From Vanessa cardui (taxonomy: Eukaryota > Arthropoda > Insecta > Lepidoptera > Nymphalidae), in assembly GCF_905220365.1 (NCBI RefSeq), contig NC_061133.1:13320171-13384170 (forward strand): 64,000 nucleotides of DNA, written 5' to 3'. The notes beneath the pieces were generated by a model that had not been told where the DNA came from, did no database searches, and saw only the letters and a program-made list of their open reading frames with translations. Shown here piece after piece: positions 59,880 to 64,000 of the stretch (position 1 is its first letter; every line of letters begins with the position of its first letter). Made by a program: the position numbers and the translations under genes.

Positions 59880-60006
59880 GCCTGCGCCCCCCGTTACGTG
59901 TCCTATGTGACAGCTAAACTTAACCAGCGCGACCCGGTTGGCTCCTGCTTCGTCGCCAAGTCCTCAGATGCAGTGGACGTCAATGAATTTTCACCCTGTC
60001 GAAACT
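59880..60006 (+). CDS. Integrin alpha subunit, internal exon: blade 2 ACAP strand
   Basis: It opens in phase 0 with ACAPRYVSYVTAKLNQRDPV, then GSCFVAKSSDAVDVNEFSPC and RN. Together with the preceding GPIV this forms the V-A-C-A-P strand of FG-GAP blade 2. DPVG-C-F followed by SPC is the cysteine pattern seen in alpha-PS2/PS3 and the vertebrate alpha-5/alpha-V type rather than the laminin-binding alpha-PS1 type. The exon is 127 bp, bounded by TTGTTCCAG and GTAAGT, and leaves one base (T) that completes a Ser codon in the next exon. Confidence 0.94.
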
Positions 60007-61806
60007 GTAAGTATAATCCATGTACGAGATAGATATATTTAAAAAATAATTGATAACTCAATTAAATTCTGAAAGTTTAGTCTATTTAGTTTTGTTTTTT
60101 TTTTTGTTTCTAATACAGATAAGGATGTAAAATCCTATTCCTTCGTCTAACTAAAATGTTTATCTAAGTTAAAAAAGGGAAATGAAACGTCATTTTTTGA
60201 TATGCATTATGTTTGCGTTAAAAGCGCGCCAAACTTCCCGTCACTTCCTCCGGTAATGGCGGATTGAGAGGGAAAATTAGCGTGACGTACGCTCGCGGCG
60301 ACGCGACTTTGATTTATGATAAGGCCGCTTCCACACTGACGACTTAATTTTATATCATATGAACAATACACTATCTATCATCAAAATTATATAATAAAAA
60401 TATGTTTTAGTCACATTCCAATGGTTAATTATTATTATTACATTTTATAATACGTTTAAAGTATATCCTTATAACGGCTTTTGTATAACTGAGGAACTTT
60501 AATGAACTTTACTTAATTTTTAATTTTCTTAATTAATAGTTTTATACGTTGATAGTGCCTCTTGTGCCCTTTGAAGGGAAGTGGTCACCATCGTACATAG
60601 ACATTGGTGCTTTAAGAAATATTAAATATTACTTTCGCCACCAACCTTGAGTATTAAGATGTTTTGTCCCTTGTGCCTGTTGTTACACTGACTCACCCTC
60701 TTCACAATACTAAGTATTATTGGCGGTTAAATATATGATAATGATGTTTAGGGTGGGTGGTATCTAATCAGATGGGATTGCTCAAAGCCCTATCACAAAT
60801 ATGTGATAACAATGTGTATTGTGCTTACGTAAAATATGGATTTTAGATTTTTGTACTCTGTTTAGGGTTCCGATCGCAGGACGAAGGTATGTATGGAGTA
60901 GTGTTGCCAGTTCGATGTATGATGCACTTGTAGGGGGGATATGATAACCGATTTGATGATCATCATATTGGTAATCTTTATCTTCCGAAATCATTAAAGC
61001 ATTAATGTTAAGTGTCTAACTACACTTTCATCGTGAGTGATAACTTCACTTTGACGATTAGAAACACACAATTAAATCATATTGTAACTACGAAAATAAA
61101 ATAAAACAATTCAATTATTATATTTATTATATTATTAATAAAAATAAAATATAAACAATATATGTATAAACTGAGAAAGGTTTTGCTGAATGAAGAATCT
61201 TAATTAAATTCATGACGCAGTATCCAATTCAATTGTAAATGATTGTGCATCAGAAACGTTTCACGCAAACGTTACATTACAACGTTGCACTAGAACTGAG
61301 AAAGTATCATTTCCAATACCATAACGTAACATTTTAATAAAACGTCGGTATTTGCTTAATAAAATATTTATGTATGTTATGTATGGCATGTATGTATAAG
61401 TGTATAATAGTTTGTAAATGTGTATGCTTGCATCTGTATGTATTATACACGCTAAGTAATTTATCATATGTATATATTCTATAGCAATTAGGTTACACAC
61501 ACAAACACACCAACTACACATACAATAATTATTAAATAAAAAATTTCAATTTGTAATACACTTGAAATATTATTATTATTAATTAATTTAGTAAACGGTT
61601 TATTTTAATATAAATTGTAGTACCTATTCGTTTTATTATTTACACAACATTTCAAAAATCAAATTATAAAACAAACAAGAACATTTATTATAATAAATAA
61701 TTGTTTCGTATAAAAACGTTAAACTGCAAGATTCCTTGCTGATTTTAATCGACGTTATTCGAAACGTATTCGTGTATTGTTATTAATTTAATTTAACAAT
61801 TTCCAG
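60007..61806 (+). other. 1.8-kb integrin intron
   Basis: It has a GTAAGT donor and an AACAATTTCCAG acceptor. It contains a decayed family B copy (60556-60805), a GC-rich patch at 60226-60305 and a short CA-rich run near 61495. Nothing coding is seen in 60310-60550 or 60810-61800. The 70- and 86-codon minus-strand open frames have no support. Confidence 0.9.
60556..60805 (-). mobile_element. Family B repeat, diverged, minus orientation
   Basis: GGGAAGTGGTCACCATCG, GCCACCAACCTTGAGTATTA, TTTTGTCCCTTGTGCCTGTT and GCTCAAAGCCCTATCACAAA are in family order with several small losses. Confidence 0.7.
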
Positions 61807-61868
61807 CAAGCCACGGGCAACGTAAGACGGGCGTGTGTCAAGCCGGTTTTTCCGCGGCAGTCTCAAAG
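61807..61868 (+). CDS. Integrin alpha subunit, internal exon: start of blade 3
   Basis: Two opening bases complete the split Ser codon. The exon then reads SHGQRKTGVCQAGFSAAVSK. The G-x-CQAGFSAA motif is a hallmark of arthropod non-laminin integrin alpha chains and precedes the blade-3 GAPG strand, which is not in this window. The cysteine should pair with one in the preceding SPCRN segment. The exon is 62 bp, bounded by TTTCCAG and GTGAGT, and ends in phase 0. Read-through into the donor would meet a stop within three codons, which supports splicing. Confidence 0.94.
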
Positions 61869-62024
61869 GTGAGTTAAACGCATTGTAATAACAGTAATCT
61901 CGCATAATACGAGCCGGTGACCAGAATGAAATTGTCATCGTTCCGTAAACGTTTCGTAATGCGAATGTTAATCGTTCGGTATTGGAAGCGATTTACATAT
62001 TATCTTATATATATGTATAACGCA

Positions 62025-62164
62025 AAAGATTTAAGATTATAATTCGCATATGCTTTATAAACGGTTTTTTAAATAAAATATTTAAAGTAAAATATGTTAT
62101 GTACTATTAATTCCCGTCTGTCATAAAGGGGAGGAGGAAGGAAAAAGGGGAAAAGTATTTTTTT
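62025..62164. repeat. Direct repeat, copy 1 of 2
   Basis: AAAGATTTAAGATTATAATT, TTTATAAACGG, AAATAAAATATTTAAAG and CCGTCTGTCATAAAGGGGAG correspond, with about ten percent difference, to 62385-62525. It borders the poly-T end of a family B copy. Confidence 0.75.
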
Positions 62165-62384
62165 ATGGTATAGGTTTTATGGCGGACGAGCATATGAGCC
62201 ATCTGATGGTAAGTGGTCACCATCACTCATAGACAATGACGCTGTAAGAAATACTAACTATTCCTTACATCGTCAATGCGCCACCAACCTTGGGAACTAA
62301 GATGCTATGTCCCTTGTACCTGTAGTTACACTGGCTCACTCACCCTTCAAACCGGAACACAACAATACTGCGTACTGTTGTTTT
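62158..62384 (-). mobile_element. Family B SINE-like repeat, minus orientation, truncated
   Basis: TTTTTTTATGGTATAGG, GGCGGACGAGCATATGAGCC, CACCAACCTTGGGAACTAAG and AAACCGGAACACAACAATAC are close to the best copies. It stops at CTGTTGTTTTGC, so the CTACCGCC to GGTGGTAGGGC third is missing. Confidence 0.82.
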
Positions 62385-62525
62385 GCAGATTTAAGATGAC
62401 TCGTAAAGTTTGACTCTTTATAAACGGCTTTTTAAATAAAATATTTAAATTAAAATATGTTAAGTATTATTAATTACCGTCTGTCGCAAAGGAGAGGAAG
62501 GAAAGAAGGAGAAAAGTATTTTTTG
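62385..62525. repeat. Direct repeat, copy 2 of 2
   Basis: CAGATTTAAGATGACTCG, CTTTATAAACGGCTTTTTAA, ACCGTCTGTCGCAAAGGAGA and GGAGAAAAGTATTTTTTG match copy 1 in order. It is too long and too diverged to be a fresh target-site duplication. Confidence 0.75.
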
Positions 62526-62670
62526 TACTTTTGAAAATTTCTATGAAAAATCATGATTTTTGTTGAGTAGGTAACAGACGTGACTCTCATATATTCGTTA
62601 AGATTATAGCTAAAGTGTTGTATCAGCGTAAAGTATCTCGATTAAACGCTCCTTTTAGAGGCGCTACGGT

Positions 62671-62716
62671 TATCGATACTATCGACACCAACTCGATGAT
62701 ATGAGATCTATCGATA
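62671..62716. promoter_or_regulatory. Pair of TATCGATA sites (DREF-like)
   Basis: The 8-bp palindrome TATCGATA occurs at 62671-62678 and 62709-62716. In Drosophila this sequence is the DRE bound by DREF. Its function in an intron here is conjecture; a single copy at 18701 shows the motif also occurs alone. Confidence 0.25.
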
Positions 62717-63909
62717 TAACAATAAAGGTAATATCTATGATGCTAGATCGTTACGCAGATTTAAGTTATAATTTTACGACTTTTAATCGAAAGAATCTTT
62801 TCAAGATTTTTTTTTTTTTAATTTTTTTATTCTTTGGTTTAGATGAAAAGATTTTCGTGAATCGAATCCCCGCAGAAGGTCTAACGTGTAAAACATCGTG
62901 ATTTTACGATCGTGGGAATAGCATTATTTTTACCGTGTTGAATTATCATCGAGATCGCATCGTCGGTCGCACGTGACGCGAATGCGCGGCCCGCCTGCGC
63001 CCGCGCAGCGCCCTTATGAATTATTAAAAACTTTTATTGTTGCAAGCGCAAAAAATATAGTAAAACGACCGGCGATTTCTATTCCGAAAATAGGTGGTTT
63101 ATATTGCGAATTGTCCGGGCGGTTTTACGACTTTCTCTGTTTGGTAAAGTTTCATTTTTATTACTTTATAAATGACCGCCTGATTGATATATTTGTCTCT
63201 CATGCTTGTAAACTAATTCAAGATAATGTTTTACGTTCAACGTTTAATTAGATTTATAAGAATCATACACTTTAATTTCTTTACAATTCAATGATAAATT
63301 CCAAATTGTCGTATGTTTAATCCACAATAACTAATTTATTTAAAAATTTATAAAATACAGTATTGATCTTATTTTCATTAGGATATAAGGCTGTGATGAA
63401 AACTAAAATGAATACAAAGTAACTTCATTCATTCATAAGTTTCAAGTGAATTTTACCATATATAGACATAACCGGCTGAAAAAATGTTATTAGTTTATAA
63501 ATACGTTGACGACGAGCGTTTGAGATCAAATCACGGTCGGGATAATCAACATTTATTCAGTTTTCAAACATAACTTAGGTACTTGCAGAAGTATCTTGTA
63601 GTCCAATTTAGTCAAAAACGAATTTAACTCGATATACTAGAAAGAACATGTCTGCAATGGTACTAAAACCACTAAATAGTTAATTTAAATTCTCGTCTTA
63701 TAAACGACAATAACATTAATTTCTAATGTGTTTAAGCAAAAGAAGTAACATTTTAAAATGATAGTATCACAGATGTCGCGCCAAAATGACAAGGATCGTA
63801 ATTCGTACGTGATCAGCATTTTTTGACAGTTATTATATTTTGAGCGCAAAAAATGAATGTTGGTAGTATACGTTAAACTGTTACAAGTAAATTGTTTTGT
63901 TTTTATCGT

Positions 63910-63975
63910 AATAGGATGGGCAAATTGGCCACTTGATGGTAAAACAGGTTGACACTTATAGAAATATTGGTAGCG
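63910..63975 (-). repeat. Family B fragment at the window end
   Basis: TAATAGGATGGGCAAATTGG, CCACTTGATGGTAAAACAGG and TTGACACTTATAGAAATATT resemble the 3' part of family B in reverse. Sequence beyond 63975 is not matched. Confidence 0.4.
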
Positions 63976-64000
63976 GTTTAGTATTCGTGCGCAGAGGGGG

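Larger units (their letters stand above)
61869..64000 (+). other. Start of the next integrin intron, runs off the window
   Basis: It starts with GTGAGT. I searched by eye for the expected GAPG-containing blade-3 exon and found none before the window ends. Contents: a duplicated 140-bp segment around a family B copy (62025-62525), two TATCGATA sites, a GC patch at 62961-63015 and a family B fragment at 63910. The stretch 63020-63900 shows nothing I can assign. Confidence 0.8.

Noticed and set aside
62973..63251. 92-codon plus-strand open frame after a GC-rich patch
   Set aside because: It does not resemble the expected integrin blade 3 or any family I know, and lies within the intron after 61868.

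Overview
This window is animal DNA, most likely from a moth or butterfly. It is AT-rich, with a few short GC-rich coding exons in long introns. It also holds many copies of tRNA-derived SINEs and other dispersed repeats of kinds I know from Lepidoptera. The order-level call rests on those repeats and on the protein family; I cannot name the species. There are no bacterial-type operons, rRNA genes, credible functional tRNA genes or CRISPR arrays.

The only host gene I can support is part of an integrin alpha subunit on the + strand. Four internal exons are clear: 14524-14684, 34490-34587, 59880-60006 and 61807-61868. Their reading frames join exactly through introns of phase 1, 0 and 1. Together they encode about 149 residues of the N-terminal beta-propeller (FG-GAP blades 1 to 3), with the cysteine pattern of the arthropod alpha-PS2/PS3 type. 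The first four bases may be the tail of the preceding exon. The start codon, later propeller blades, transmembrane segment and cytoplasmic tail lie outside the window. The introns are large: about 14.5 kb (if the first donor is real), 19.8 kb, 25.3 kb and 1.8 kb.

The rest is intron filled with repeats. Family A is a tRNA-derived SINE of about 290 bp with about 10 copies or pieces. Family B is an unnamed SINE-like element of about 290 bp with about 15 copies. Family C is a second tRNA-derived SINE with 4 copies. Family D is a non-LTR-like 3' end with a TTTTGA-type tail and about 10 copies. Families E1 and E2 look like non-LTR tails. Two single copies of other widespread lepidopteran repeats are also present. 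Several foldback structures are visible.

The most informative accessory feature is a 3.35-kb DNA transposon at 48717-52065. It has terminal inverted repeats, a 4-bp ATAT target duplication and repeated subterminal motifs. It carries the remains of a minus-strand, intron-containing gene for a cysteine-rich transposase-like protein. It sits inside an E1 repeat and was itself invaded by a family D element, so the layers can be ordered in time. Most open reading frames of 60 to 160 codons in the window are chance runs through repeats and are not annotated as genes.
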